The position numbers and the translations under genes were made by a program. DNA of 64,000 nucleotides, from positions 1 through 64,000 of the forward strand of contig NZ_BMIG01000013.1 in assembly GCF_014641715.1 (NCBI RefSeq), given 5' to 3'. Shown one piece after another: positions 56,035-64,000 of the stretch. The DNA comes from Polaromonas eurypsychrophila. GTDB taxonomy: Bacteria; Pseudomonadota; Gammaproteobacteria; Burkholderiales; Burkholderiaceae_C. Below the pieces are notes generated by a model. It saw nothing but the letters and a program-made list of their open reading frames with translations. It was not told where the DNA came from and did no database searches. Every line of letters begins with the position of its first letter. Position 1 is the first letter of the stretch.

Positions 56035-56403
56035 CTACTCCGCAACAGCAGCCACAGGGTCGTAGAAAAAGCGTTCTTCAACGATTTGTTCGCCTTCCCA
56101 ACGCTGGTGCGCCAGTTCATCGATACGCATGGTTTTGCCCGAATGCCGGGTGAACTCAAACACCCAGTGAATCACGACGAAGTCGCCATCGACCAGAAAC
56201 GATTCGACCGGCAAGGTGCGCATGGCGCGGCAGGCCGCGATCACGGCGCGCTCGTAAGTGACCAGCGTGTCCCGGCCACGGCGTGGCGGCTGACTGTTTT
56301 CCTGCATGCTGGCGTCGGGCGCATAAAACTGTTCAATGGCTTCAACGTAGTGGCCCTGCTCCACCATGGCGATGAAGGCTTGTACGGTTTGGCGGCTTGG
56401 CAT
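56035..56403 (-). CDS. NTF2/SnoaL-like protein
   Basis: A 122-residue single-domain protein: QTVQAFIAMVEQGHYVEAIE helix, QFYAPDASMQENSQPPRRGR, then VIHWVFEFTRHSGKTMRIDE and ELAHQRWEGEQIVEERFFYDP, a typical NTF2-like cone fold. Members bind small hydrophobic ligands or act as isomerases or lyases. No partner gene suggests a substrate. Confidence 0.85.
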   Translation of the reverse strand: MPSRQTVQAFIAMVEQGHYVEAIEQFYAPDASMQENSQPPRRGRDTLVTYERAVIAACRAMRTLPVESFLVDGDFVVIHWVFEFTRHSGKTMRIDELAHQRWEGEQIVEERFFYDPVAAVAE

Positions 56404-56576
56404 GGTGTAAAGGTCCTAGTGCGGTGTTGGATGCTTGATGGAACAAATAAAAATGATGGGTTTTGGGTCAGGGCAAGGCGCAAACCACAGCGATACCCCC
56501 GGTATCGCGCGGATTTACAACGCGGCCCTGGCGCAAAAGACGCGTTTTTATGATCCAGATAGCGTGCAACACTGCA

Positions 56577-57431
56577 TTAGCCCCAGACCACGGACCGCAT
56601 GGAGATCGAACCGAGCTGGAAATTGGTGTTGAAAAATTGCGACTGCTCGCCCCCATCAACCGCACCGGCCGCATACAGCAGCGGCAGGTAATGCTCATGC
56701 GTGGGGTGGGCCATTTTGGCAAGTTGGCCCAGCTTCAGAAAGTTCTGCAGTGCGTTCAGGTTTCCCTGCTGCAGATGGCCCCCCGTGGTCTGGTCGAACT
56801 CCAGCGCCCAGTCGTAGGCCTGGTTGCCAGCGGCGCCGCGCTGGGCCTGGCGCAGGTTGTGCACGATGTTGCCGCTGCCGACAATCAAGACGCCGCGCTC
56901 GCGCAGGCCCTTGAGCTGCCTGGCCAGCGCATAGTGTTCTTCGGGCGCGCGGCTGTAGTCCATGCTGAGCTGCATCACCGGGATGGTGGCGCCAGGGAAC
57001 ATCGGCTTGAGCACTGACCAGGTGCCATGGTCCAGCCCCCACTCGGTTTCGTCCAGGCCCAGAGGCGCGGAACCGCGCTGCCGCAGCTGATGGCTGAGGG
57101 CGCGCGCGGCGACCGCATCACCGGGCGCGGGGTACTGCTGGTCGAACAGTTCCTGCGGAAAGCCGCCAAAGTCGTGAATGGTTTTTGGCTGGTCCATTGC
57201 CGTCAGCCACCAGCCTTCGGTCAGCCAATGTGCAGAAATGCACAGAATCAGCTGAGGTGGCGGGTATTTGGCGCCGAACTGCGCGCCCAGCGCCTGCCAG
57301 CTGCGACTGTATTCGTTGTCGCCGATGGCGTTCATCGGGCTGCCGTGTCCGACAAACAACACCGGCATGCGGTCAGATTTTTTCAGTGAACCCCAGGGGT
57401 CCTGCGGCGCAGCGCCGCTTATCTCGGTCAT
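56577..57431 (-). CDS. ygiD: YgiD-type 4,5-DOPA-like extradiol dioxygenase
   Basis: A 284-residue class III extradiol dioxygenase of the DODA/YgiD family. Likely metal ligands are in VGHGSPMNAI, CISAHWLTEG and the His in TWSVLKPMFPG region; GSGNIVHNLR closes the site. YgiD of E. coli cleaves L-DOPA 4,5-wise with zinc. ATG 57431 was chosen as the family start (MTEISG); the longer frame is not conserved. Divergent from phaZ. Confidence 0.88.
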   Translation of the reverse strand: MTEISGAAPQDPWGSLKKSDRMPVLFVGHGSPMNAIGDNEYSRSWQALGAQFGAKYPPPQLILCISAHWLTEGWWLTAMDQPKTIHDFGGFPQELFDQQYPAPGDAVAARALSHQLRQRGSAPLGLDETEWGLDHGTWSVLKPMFPGATIPVMQLSMDYSRAPEEHYALARQLKGLRERGVLIVGSGNIVHNLRQAQRGAAGNQAYDWALEFDQTTGGHLQQGNLNALQNFLKLGQLAKMAHPTHEHYLPLLYAAGAVDGGEQSQFFNTNFQLGSISMRSVVWG

Positions 57432-57605
57432 AAACAATCCAGTTGCACGGCAAGTTTCCAGTAAGTATCCGCAGAAGGCGAAAAAACAAGGGCTGGGGCA
57501 CGCCAGAACACCCAGCTTTATTGGTGTTTGCCCTCCATTCATTGATAAGCGTACCTGTTATTATTTGCTGCACTGCAACATACCTCGTTGCCAAAGGTCT
57601 CCCGC

Positions 57606-58988
57606 ATGCTTTACCAAGTCTATGAAACCCAGCGCTCCCTGATGGAGCCCTTTGTCGACTTCGCGCAGGCCGCCGCCAAAATCTACAGCAGCCCAGGTTC
57701 GCCCTTCGGCCAGAACCCGCTGGCCCAGCGCATTTCCGCCGGCTACAGCCTGATTTACCGGCTGGGCAAGGATTACGAAAAACCACAGTTCGGCATCACT
57801 ACGGTGGATGTGGACGGCACCAACATCGCGATCCATGAACGGATTGAGCTCGACAAGCCTTTTTGCGAGTTGCGCCGTTTCAAGCGTTTCACCGACGATC
57901 CGGCCACGCTGACCAAACTCAAGGGTCAGCCCGCCGTGCTGATCGTGGCGCCGCTGTCCGGCCACTACGCCACCTTGCTGCGCGACACCGTGCGCACCAT
58001 GCTGAAAGACCACAAGGTCTACATCACCGACTGGAAAAACGCCCGCATCGTGCCGCTGTCTGACGGCTCCTTCTCGCTCGACGACTACGTCAACTATGTG
58101 CAGGAGTTCATCGGCCACCTGCAAGGCATCTACGGCAACTGTCATGTCATCAGCGTTTGCCAGCCGACCGTGCCGGTGCTGGCCGCCGTCTCGCTGATGG
58201 CCAGCCGGGGCGAAACCACACCGCTGTCCATGACCATGATGGGTGGACCGATCGACGCGCGCAAGTCCCCGACGGCGGTCAACAACCTGGCCACCACCAA
58301 GGGTTATGAGTGGTTTGAGAACAATGTGATTTACAAGGTGCCCGGCAACTTCCCCGGCGCCGGCCGCCGCGTTTACCCCGGCTTTCTGCAGCACACCGGC
58401 TTCGTCGCGATGAACCCGGACCGCCATGCCACCAGCCACTACGACTACTTCAAGGACCTGCTCAAGGGCGACGACGCGAGCACCGAAGCGCACACCAAGT
58501 TCTACGACGAGTACAACGCCGTGCTGGACATGGACGCCGACTACTACCTGGATACCATCAAGACCGTGTTCCAGGAGTTCAAGCTGGTCAACGGCACCTG
58601 GAACGTGAAGTCCATCACCGGTCAGCTTGAACGCGTACGGCCCGAGGACATCACTACCACGGCCCACTTCACGGTTGAAGGCGAGCTCGACGACATCTCC
58701 GGCTCCGGCCAGACGGAAGCTGCCCACGGCCTGTGCCACAACGTTCCCAAGGCACGCCAGAAACACCTGGAAGTCAAAGGGGCGGGTCACTACGGCATCT
58801 TCAGCGGCCGCCGCTGGCGCGACATCGTTTATCCGCAGGTCAAGGCCTTCATTCTTGAGCACAATGAGCCTGTAGCCCTTGCCGGACGTGCAAAAGCAGC
58901 TCCTAAAAAAATAGCAAAACCGGCAACCCGCAGCAGCCCGGTGACTACGCCACGCGCTGCTGCGAAAAAATCCGTCACCAAAAAGTAA
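57606..58988 (+). CDS. phaZ: intracellular polyhydroxybutyrate depolymerase PhaZ1
   Basis: A 460-residue PHB depolymerase of the Ralstonia eutropha PhaZ1 type: [16 protein letters not shown] start, [20 protein letters not shown], catalytic Cys185 in [20 protein letters not shown] (Asp) and [13 protein letters not shown] (His). It degrades native intracellular PHB granules to 3-hydroxybutyrate. The last 50 residues are Ala/Lys-rich and partly encoded by a translated interspersed repeat (58865-58917). ATG 57606 is the family start. No phaC is in the window. Confidence 0.93.
   Translation: MLYQVYETQRSLMEPFVDFAQAAAKIYSSPGSPFGQNPLAQRISAGYSLIYRLGKDYEKPQFGITTVDVDGTNIAIHERIELDKPFCELRRFKRFTDDPATLTKLKGQPAVLIVAPLSGHYATLLRDTVRTMLKDHKVYITDWKNARIVPLSDGSFSLDDYVNYVQEFIGHLQGIYGNCHVISVCQPTVPVLAAVSLMASRGETTPLSMTMMGGPIDARKSPTAVNNLATTKGYEWFENNVIYKVPGNFPGAGRRVYPGFLQHTGFVAMNPDRHATSHYDYFKDLLKGDDASTEAHTKFYDEYNAVLDMDADYYLDTIKTVFQEFKLVNGTWNVKSITGQLERVRPEDITTTAHFTVEGELDDISGSGQTEAAHGLCHNVPKARQKHLEVKGAGHYGIFSGRRWRDIVYPQVKAFILEHNEPVALAGRAKAAPKKIAKPATRSSPVTTPRAAAKKSVTKK
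58865..58917. repeat. interspersed repeat copy translated at the PhaZ C-terminus
   Basis: Reverse reading: gctatttttttaggagctg, cttttgcacgtccggcaaggg and ctacaggctc. In the plus frame it encodes [18 protein letters not shown]. The family end of PhaZ would come just before it. Confidence 0.65.
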
Positions 58989-58999
58989 GCGGCCATGCC

Positions 59000-59641
59000 G
59001 TGGACGTGCTTGCCGAACGCATCAACGCAGCGCTGCCGCAAACCCAGTGCACACGCTGCGGCTACCCGGACTGCGCGGCCTACGCACAGGCCATCAGCGG
59101 CGCTGGGGCTGACATCAACCAATGTCCGCCGGGCGGTGCTGAAGGCATAAGCCGACTGGCGGTCATCACCGGCCGGCCTTCGCTGCCGCTGAACCCCGAC
59201 AACGGCAGCGAAGGCCCGCGCCACCTGGCCGTTATCGACGAAAACTGGTGCATAGGCTGCACGCTATGCCTGGACGCCTGCCCGACCGACGCCATCGTCG
59301 GCAGCAACAAAGTCATGCACACCGTGATTGAACCGTATTGCACCGGCTGCGAGTTGTGTATTCCGGTCTGCCCTGTCGATTGCATCAGCCTCGAAAACGT
59401 CACCATAGAGCGCACGGGATGGGCGGCCTGGTCGCCGGCCGATGCTGCCCAGGCCCGAAATCGCTATGAAATTCATAGCTTGCGGCGCACGCCGCACAAG
59501 GGACAGGTGCCAAAATCACTTGATAAATCGGAAGATTTGCCAGACATAGAAGGTGAAAGCCCTGACCCGCAAGCCACACGCAAACGCAGCCTGATAGCAG
59601 CCGCCCTTGCCCGCGCCCGTACACTGCGGGACGATCGTTGA
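59000..59641 (+). CDS. RnfB-like ferredoxin (4Fe-4S cluster protein)
   Basis: A 213-residue iron-sulfur protein that starts with GTG at 59000. N-terminal RnfB-type cluster site ([17 protein letters not shown], then NQCPPGG) and two 4Fe-4S motifs ([30 protein letters not shown]). It lacks the membrane helix of true RnfB and no other rnf genes lie nearby; many Burkholderiales have such a stand-alone form, annotated rnfB or rsxB. The C-terminal 65 residues include a translated repeat (59460-59527). It could serve the korAB ferredoxin oxidoreductase 2.5 kb downstream. Confidence 0.88.
   Translation: MDVLAERINAALPQTQCTRCGYPDCAAYAQAISGAGADINQCPPGGAEGISRLAVITGRPSLPLNPDNGSEGPRHLAVIDENWCIGCTLCLDACPTDAIVGSNKVMHTVIEPYCTGCELCIPVCPVDCISLENVTIERTGWAAWSPADAAQARNRYEIHSLRRTPHKGQVPKSLDKSEDLPDIEGESPDPQATRKRSLIAAALARARTLRDDR
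59460..59527 (+). repeat. interspersed repeat copy translated in the ferredoxin C-terminus
   Basis: Reads gctatgaaattcatagct, tgcggcgcacgccgcacaaggg, acaggtgccaaaatcactt. The head is a perfect GCTATGAA/TTCATAGC palindrome. It encodes [20 protein letters not shown] in frame. Confidence 0.75.
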
Positions 59642-59739
59642 CACCCCGAATCCGGAGCACTCATTGACCCCTGCCAGCCCGTCAGCCTAGCCCCTGGCTC
59701 CTGATACGGGCAGCTGTGCTCCAGCCGGCGCGGCGGTTG

Positions 59740-60885
59740 ATGGACCGGCTGTCCTACCCGCGCAAATTCCTGCTTATCTTCCTGCTGTTCGCCGGTGCCG
59801 AAGGACGAGTTCCACAGCAAGCTCCAGGACGACATTAGCGCGCTGGTGGCGCTGGTGGGCGACAGTTCCAACCTGATCCTTGACCCTGATCTGGACGCTT
59901 ACTACATGATGGAAGGTGTCTTGCTCAAGCTGCCGGACGCGGCCGACCTGATGCTCAAGGCCCGCCTGTTGACGCAGGCCCAGGGCCCGGCTGCATCACG
60001 TGCCGCCCGGAACACTGACCTGATCCGCCTGAGCGGCCTGATCGAGTCCAACCTCCCCCGCACCCGTTATGGCGCAGAAACCGCTTTCAAAAGCGAGAAA
60101 ACCGGCCAGCTCAGGCTGCGCCTGTCCGACGCCATGCAGACCTACTAGCTGGCAACCCGGGAGGCGATTGCCGCGCTGCGCGGGCTCACCGCATCCGGCG
60201 GTTCTCCCGCTGCAGTGGACACGGCCGGCCAATTGCTGGCACGCGCCCAGTCGGCCAACTACATGCTCTGGCAACGCTAAGCGGCCGAGCTGGACACCTT
60301 GCTGGGGTCACGCATACAGGGCCTGCAGCAACGTGTATTGATCGTGGTGCTGTCTGTCACCGCCCTGGTGCTGGCGGTGCTTTACCTGTTGCTGGCGTTT
60401 TATGCCGGTGTGATGCGCACCGTCACGCGCCTGCGCGAGGCGTCAGAGGGCATGCTGGGGGACGGGGCCAGTTCACCGGTGCTGCTCGATACCCACGGCG
60501 AGATGAGCGAAGTGGTGCTGGCCTTCAACCGCGTGGCCCAGCGCCTGCGCACCGAAAAACTGCAGGCCGACAACGAAAGCCAGCGGGCCCGCGCCGCCGA
60601 GGAAGAGTTGCTGGCGCGCGAGTCCGAGCTGGTGCGAGCGCGTGAAGTCGCCGAAGAAGCGGTGCGCGCCAAGGCGGCGTTTCTGGCCACCATGAGCCAT
60701 GAGATACGCACGCCGCTCAACGGTGTGGTCGGCATGAGCGCGCTGCTGGCAGAAACCTCGCTGGACGCAGAGCAGCTCGACTTCCTGCAAACCATACGCC
60801 TGTCGAGTGACCAGTTGCTGGGCGTGATCAACGACATCCTGGATTTCTCCAAGATTGAATCGGGCCGCTTTGACCTCAGTTGCAG
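59740..60885 (+). pseudogene. decayed sensor histidine kinase
   Basis: Pieces of one membrane sensor kinase. An opening MDRLSYPRKFLLIFLLFAG (59740) is in a different frame from the rest, with most of the sensing domain deleted. The main frame then reads DEFHSKLQDDISALV, LDPDLDAYYMMEGVLLKLP, is cut by TAG at 60146-60148 and TAA at 60278-60280, continues with a membrane helix and HAMP ([20 protein letters not shown]), and reaches an intact HisKA motif [20 protein letters not shown]. After [10 protein letters not shown] near 60885 the ATPase domain is missing and non-homologous sequence plus a repeat follow. Both stops could be C-to-T changes of Gln codons. Not functional. Confidence 0.85.
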
Positions 60886-60989
60886 CACTGCTGGGACGGC
60901 ACGCGCCAGCAGCTGCAGGCCTGGCAGAAGGATTTACCGGCAGAAACCGTCTGAGTGGCGGCGCAGACTGTTGTGGTGCCAGTTCGGAA

Positions 60990-61050
60990 CTGATATTGAT
61001 TTTATAGCTGCTTACGCAAGCCCGTATGGGCTGATCGCCGATATGTTTGC
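60990..61050 (+). repeat. interspersed repeat copy at the end of the kinase remnant
   Basis: Reads gatattgattttatagctg, cttacgcaagcccgtatggg and ctgatcgccgatatgttt. It may mark the join where the 3' part of the kinase was lost. Confidence 0.7.
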
Positions 61051-61060
61051 AAAAAAATAT

Positions 61061-61501
61061 CTAACCGAGCGCATCATTGACCGAGTCACGAAACTCGGCC
61101 AGGCTCACGGCGCTGTCAATCTCGCGGGGCAAGGCATCGCGGATCGAAAAGACGCCCAGGATTTTTCCGGCTGCCGAGACAATCGGCAAATGCCGAAAGC
61201 CGCGCTCCAGCAAAATCAGCACAGCGTCCGACACGGTCATCTCGGGCAGCACACATTGGGGATGGGGCGTCATCACCTCCGACACCGGCGTGGCCTCGGC
61301 TTTCAGGGCTTTGGCCAGTACCCGGGTCATCAGGTCGCGCTCGGTCAGGATGCCCAGCATCACACCAGCGCCGTCGATGATCAGCACGCTACCGCAGTTG
61401 CCCTTGGTCATGACACAGGCCGCATCCCAGACACTGGCCTGCGGCGGCAGGCTGACCACATGCCGGTGCGGGATGGATTGAAAAACGGTACGTTCAGACA
61501 T
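61061..61501 (-). CDS. CBS-domain-pair protein
   Basis: A 146-residue protein formed of two CBS domains: [20 protein letters not shown], then [13 protein letters not shown], and [20 protein letters not shown], then [13 protein letters not shown]. Such stand-alone pairs bind adenine nucleotides and regulate partners. It lies 25 bases after korB in the same direction and may be its last gene, tying ferredoxin oxidoreductase activity to energy state (inference). Confidence 0.88.
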   Translation of the reverse strand: MSERTVFQSIPHRHVVSLPPQASVWDAACVMTKGNCGSVLIIDGAGVMLGILTERDLMTRVLAKALKAEATPVSEVMTPHPQCVLPEMTVSDAVLILLERGFRHLPIVSAAGKILGVFSIRDALPREIDSAVSLAEFRDSVNDALG

Positions 61502-61526
61502 GATTGCCCTCCGGTCCAGATAAAAA

Positions 61527-62582
61527 CTAACGCAGCGATGTGTTGAGCTTGTCCAGCACCCGCGCCCCAGGACACAGCTGCGCCGCGCCCAGCTGGTTCA
61601 ACGGCGTGTCGCTGGTATTCAGTGCCACATGCAAATCGGTGACCAGCGGATCGACGTAGAGCAGCCCGGTTACCACCTCGCCCCGCGCCTGGTGCGCATT
61701 CATGTAGCTCAGGGCGGCATAACGGTCGGTTGGGTCGTAATCCGACTGCAACTTGCGAAAGCGCAGGCTGGAGCCGTCGTGCTGCACCACCTCAATCATC
61801 TCACCGGGGGCGTAACTGGTGGTGATTTCGTCTCGCTCGGTAATGAAGTCAATGCGGCTCACCGATTCGTTGTGCTCGCGCACATAGTCATAACTCTTGG
61901 TGCTGCCCGCATGGTTGTTGAAGGCCACGCAGGGGCTGATGATGTCGATGAAGGCCGCGCCACCATGGCCAATGGCGCCTTTGATCAACGGCACCAGCTG
62001 CGCCTTGTCGCCCGAAAAACTGCGCGCCACATAACTGGCACCAAGTTGCAGCGCGAGCGCCACCAGATCGACTGGGCTGTCGCTGTTAACCACGCCTTTT
62101 TTGCTTTTGGACCCCTGGTCGGCAGTCGCTGAAAACTGCCCTTTGGTCAGGCCGTACACGCCGTTGTTCTCGACGATGTACACCATGTTGACGCCGCGCC
62201 GCATCGCATGGGCAAACTGACCCAAGCCAATTGACGCGGAATCACCGTCGCCCGACACACCGAGGTAAAGCAACTCATGGTTGGCCAGATTGGCGCCCGT
62301 CAGCACCGAGGGCATGCGGCCGTGGACCGTGTTGAAACCGTGTGATGCGCCCAGAAAATAATCCGGCGTTTTGGAGCTGCAGCCAATGCCCGAAAGTTTG
62401 GCGACGCGGTGCGGCGCAATGTCAAGCTCCCAACAAGCCTGGATGATGGCCGCCGAGATCGAGTCGTGCCCGCAGCCAGCGCACAAGGTTGAGATTTTTC
62501 CCTCGTAGTCGCGCCGGGTGTAGCCCACCTTGTTGGCGGTCAGCGAGGGGTGGTGCAATTTTGGTTTGGTTAGGTAAGTCAA
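61527..62582 (-). CDS. korB: 2-oxoacid:ferredoxin oxidoreductase beta subunit (KorB-like)
   Basis: A 351-residue ThDP subunit. Cluster cysteines in [13 protein letters not shown] and [13 protein letters not shown], and the ThDP/Mg motif [20 protein letters not shown] with [13 protein letters not shown]. With the alpha subunit it oxidises a 2-oxoacid, most likely 2-oxoglutarate, to the acyl-CoA and reduces ferredoxin. Start ATG 62582 overlaps the end of the alpha gene by 4 bases. Confidence 0.9.
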   Translation of the reverse strand: MTYLTKPKLHHPSLTANKVGYTRRDYEGKISTLCAGCGHDSISAAIIQACWELDIAPHRVAKLSGIGCSSKTPDYFLGASHGFNTVHGRMPSVLTGANLANHELLYLGVSGDGDSASIGLGQFAHAMRRGVNMVYIVENNGVYGLTKGQFSATADQGSKSKKGVVNSDSPVDLVALALQLGASYVARSFSGDKAQLVPLIKGAIGHGGAAFIDIISPCVAFNNHAGSTKSYDYVREHNESVSRIDFITERDEITTSYAPGEMIEVVQHDGSSLRFRKLQSDYDPTDRYAALSYMNAHQARGEVVTGLLYVDPLVTDLHVALNTSDTPLNQLGAAQLCPGARVLDKLNTSLR

Positions 62583-64000
62583 AACACACGCTCCTTGCTT
62601 TCGCGTTGTGGGCTCATTACCCCATGCTGAACATGCGCGGTGATGACCTGGGTGATGAAACGAGCCGTGATTGGCGTCCCGTCAAAATGCAACACCCGCA
62701 CAAGCCGCGCCGGGTTCACATCCAGTTCATTGACCAGCAGGCTGCGCATCTGTCCATCGCGATTTTGCTCGACCACAAACACCTCGTCGTGTTCAGCCAG
62801 GAATTGCACGACGCTGGAGGGGAACGGAAACGCGCGTAGCCGCAGCGCGTCAAGATGAATGCCGGCCTCCGTCAGCACATCCAGCGCCTCATTCATGGCG
62901 GGGCTGGTAGAACCAAAGTAAATCACACCGAGCCGGGTCTTTTGCGCTGCGGGTCGCAGTACCGGCTGCGGCACCAGGGTGGCGGCCGTGGCAAATTTCT
63001 TCAGCAGCCGTTCCACGTTGTAAATGTAGTCCGGACCGCGTTCCGAATATTGCGCGTAAGCATTGCGTGTGGTGCCACGCGTGAAATAACTGCCTTTGGT
63101 CGGGTGCGTGCCGGGCAAAGTGCGCCAGGGGATGCCGTCCCCATCCACATCCTTGTAGCGGCCAAAATCCTTGCCGGCTTCCAGCTCTTCTGCGCTCATC
63201 ACCTTGCCGCGGTCATAGCTGCGGCTGTCGTCCCAGTTGAAGGGCTGGCACAGCCGCTGATTCATGCCGATATCGAGGTCGGACATGACAAACACCGGCG
63301 TTTGCAGCCGGTCAGCCAGGTCCAGCGCCGCTGCGGCATGTTCAAAACATTCGTGGGGATCTTCCGGCAACAGCAGCACATGCTTGGTATCGCCATGCGA
63401 AGCGTAAGCGCAGGAGATCAGGTCGGCCTGCTGGGTGCGCGTTGGCATGCCGGTCGATGGTCCGCCTCGCTGCACGTTGATGATGGTGACCGGAATCTCG
63501 GCAAAGTAGGCCAGGCCAAGGAACTCGGTCATCAGCGACACGCCTGGACCCGAGGTGGCGGTGAAAGCGCGCGCCCCATTCCAGCCGGCGCCAACCACCA
63601 TGCCGATGGAAGCAAGTTCGTCTTCTGCTTGCACGATGGCGTAATTGTGCCTGCCGGTTTCAGTATCAACCCGGTACTTGGCGCAGTAAGACTGGAAAGC
63701 CTCAGCCACGGAAGAAGATGGCGTGATCGGGTACCAGGCGGCCACGGTGGCGCCGCCGTAAACACAGCCAAGCGCCGCCGCACTGTTGCCGTCCACAAAA
63801 ATTTTGTCGCCCACCTGGTTGCTGCGCTGTACGCGTATGCCCAGTGGCGACTGCAGGTGTTCCTTTGCAAAATCGCGCCCGAGATGCAAAGCCTGCACAT
63901 TCGACGCCAGCAGCTTTTCCTTGCCCTTGTACTGCTCGCTGAACAGCTTCTCGAGGACCTCGGGCTCTATTTCCAGCAGCACCGACAGAGCGCCCACATA
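62579..64000 (-). CDS. korA: 2-oxoacid:ferredoxin oxidoreductase alpha subunit (KorA-like), partial
   Basis: Only the 3' part (about 473 codons) is in the window; the reading frame is open to the edge (reverse reading tat-gtg-ggc), so the true start lies beyond 64000. The visible part starts at the end of a gamma domain (VGALSVLLEIEPEVLEKLFS) and continues with the alpha core (AAWYPITPSSSVAEAFQSY, TATSGPGVSLMTEFLGLAYF, INVQRGGPSTGMPTRTQQADL). A fused gamma-alpha subunit is normal for this class. It overlaps korB by 4 bases. Confidence 0.9.
   Translation of the reverse strand, partial: YVGALSVLLEIEPEVLEKLFSEQYKGKEKLLASNVQALHLGRDFAKEHLQSPLGIRVQRSNQVGDKIFVDGNSAAALGCVYGGATVAAWYPITPSSSVAEAFQSYCAKYRVDTETGRHNYAIVQAEDELASIGMVVGAGWNGARAFTATSGPGVSLMTEFLGLAYFAEIPVTIINVQRGGPSTGMPTRTQQADLISCAYASHGDTKHVLLLPEDPHECFEHAAAALDLADRLQTPVFVMSDLDIGMNQRLCQPFNWDDSRSYDRGKVMSAEELEAGKDFGRYKDVDGDGIPWRTLPGTHPTKGSYFTRGTTRNAYAQYSERGPDYIYNVERLLKKFATAATLVPQPVLRPAAQKTRLGVIYFGSTSPAMNEALDVLTEAGIHLDALRLRAFPFPSSVVQFLAEHDEVFVVEQNRDGQMRSLLVNELDVNPARLVRVLHFDGTPITARFITQVITAHVQHGVMSPQRESKERVF

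Noticed and set aside
57561..58862. 433-codon open frame on the minus strand
   Set aside because: Antisense to phaZ; Gly/Val/His-rich shadow.
60886..61546. Continuation of the kinase-remnant frame past the repeat
   Set aside because: Open only because it is antisense to the CBS gene; no ATPase-domain motifs are present.

Overview
The window looks like chromosomal DNA of a beta-proteobacterium of the family Comamonadaceae (Polaromonas/Rhodoferax/Variovorax-like). This rests on the high G+C content, on two Bug-type tricarboxylate receptors, a phaZ1-type PHB depolymerase, an imuA-imuB-dnaE2 cassette and ku/ligD, and on many copies of short interspersed repeats of a kind I associate with this family. 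The genus is an inference. I saw no tRNA, rRNA, CRISPR array, prophage or full-length transposase gene.

Layout. 1-8 kb: a short DUF2892-like protein, a large hybrid histidine kinase, a LysE-type exporter beside an AraC N-terminal remnant, a Bug receptor and a YgiQ radical-SAM protein. 8-11.4 kb: a MarR / DUF2783 / FAD-monooxygenase operon divergent from a crotonase, with two GTTG-N6-CAAC half-site pairs between them. 11.4-22.3 kb: small exported proteins, a CHRD lipoprotein, the Ku-LigD end-joining pair, envelope proteins, a GST, a methyltransferase and two little-known proteins. 22.4-27.1 kb: beta-oxidation genes (acyl-CoA dehydrogenase divergent from thiolase and a two-domain FadJ-like enzyme). 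27.1-32.8 kb: a five-gene catabolic operon (CoA ligase, acyl-CoA-dehydrogenase-fold protein, alpha/beta hydrolase, NicX-like Fe dioxygenase, flavin reductase) divergent from a MarR regulator. This is the best candidate here for an undescribed pathway. 32.8-40 kb: a broken MarR-GNAT gene, a split chromate-transporter pair, a large zinc-ribbon protein, a foldback element, and a LuxR / DUF3237 / Bug group. 40-44.1 kb: rlmB, a c-heme DUF3365 sensor, a second foldback element, and a Ser/Thr kinase fused to a degenerate cyclase-like domain. 44.2-49.7 kb: dnaE2-imuB-imuA behind a near-consensus LexA box. 49.7-55.8 kb: a lipoprotein, dsbB, a repeat-rich lipoprotein and a sulfate ABC operon headed by a small hydrolase gene. 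56-64 kb: an NTF2-like protein, YgiD dioxygenase, phaZ1, an RnfB-like ferredoxin, a decayed sensor kinase, a CBS protein and korB/korA (korA runs off the window).

Genome-wide theme. A roughly 60-bp interspersed repeat with an AT-rich inverted-repeat head (GCTAT..ATAGC) followed by a GC-rich body occurs about a dozen times. Roughly half the copies lie inside reading frames (dnaE2, imuB twice, phaZ, the ferredoxin gene, a kinase remnant) and are translated without breaking the frame. Two longer foldback, MITE-like elements sit exactly at gene 3' ends and supply or abut the stop codons. A different GC-rich repeat forms the N-terminal extension of CysW.
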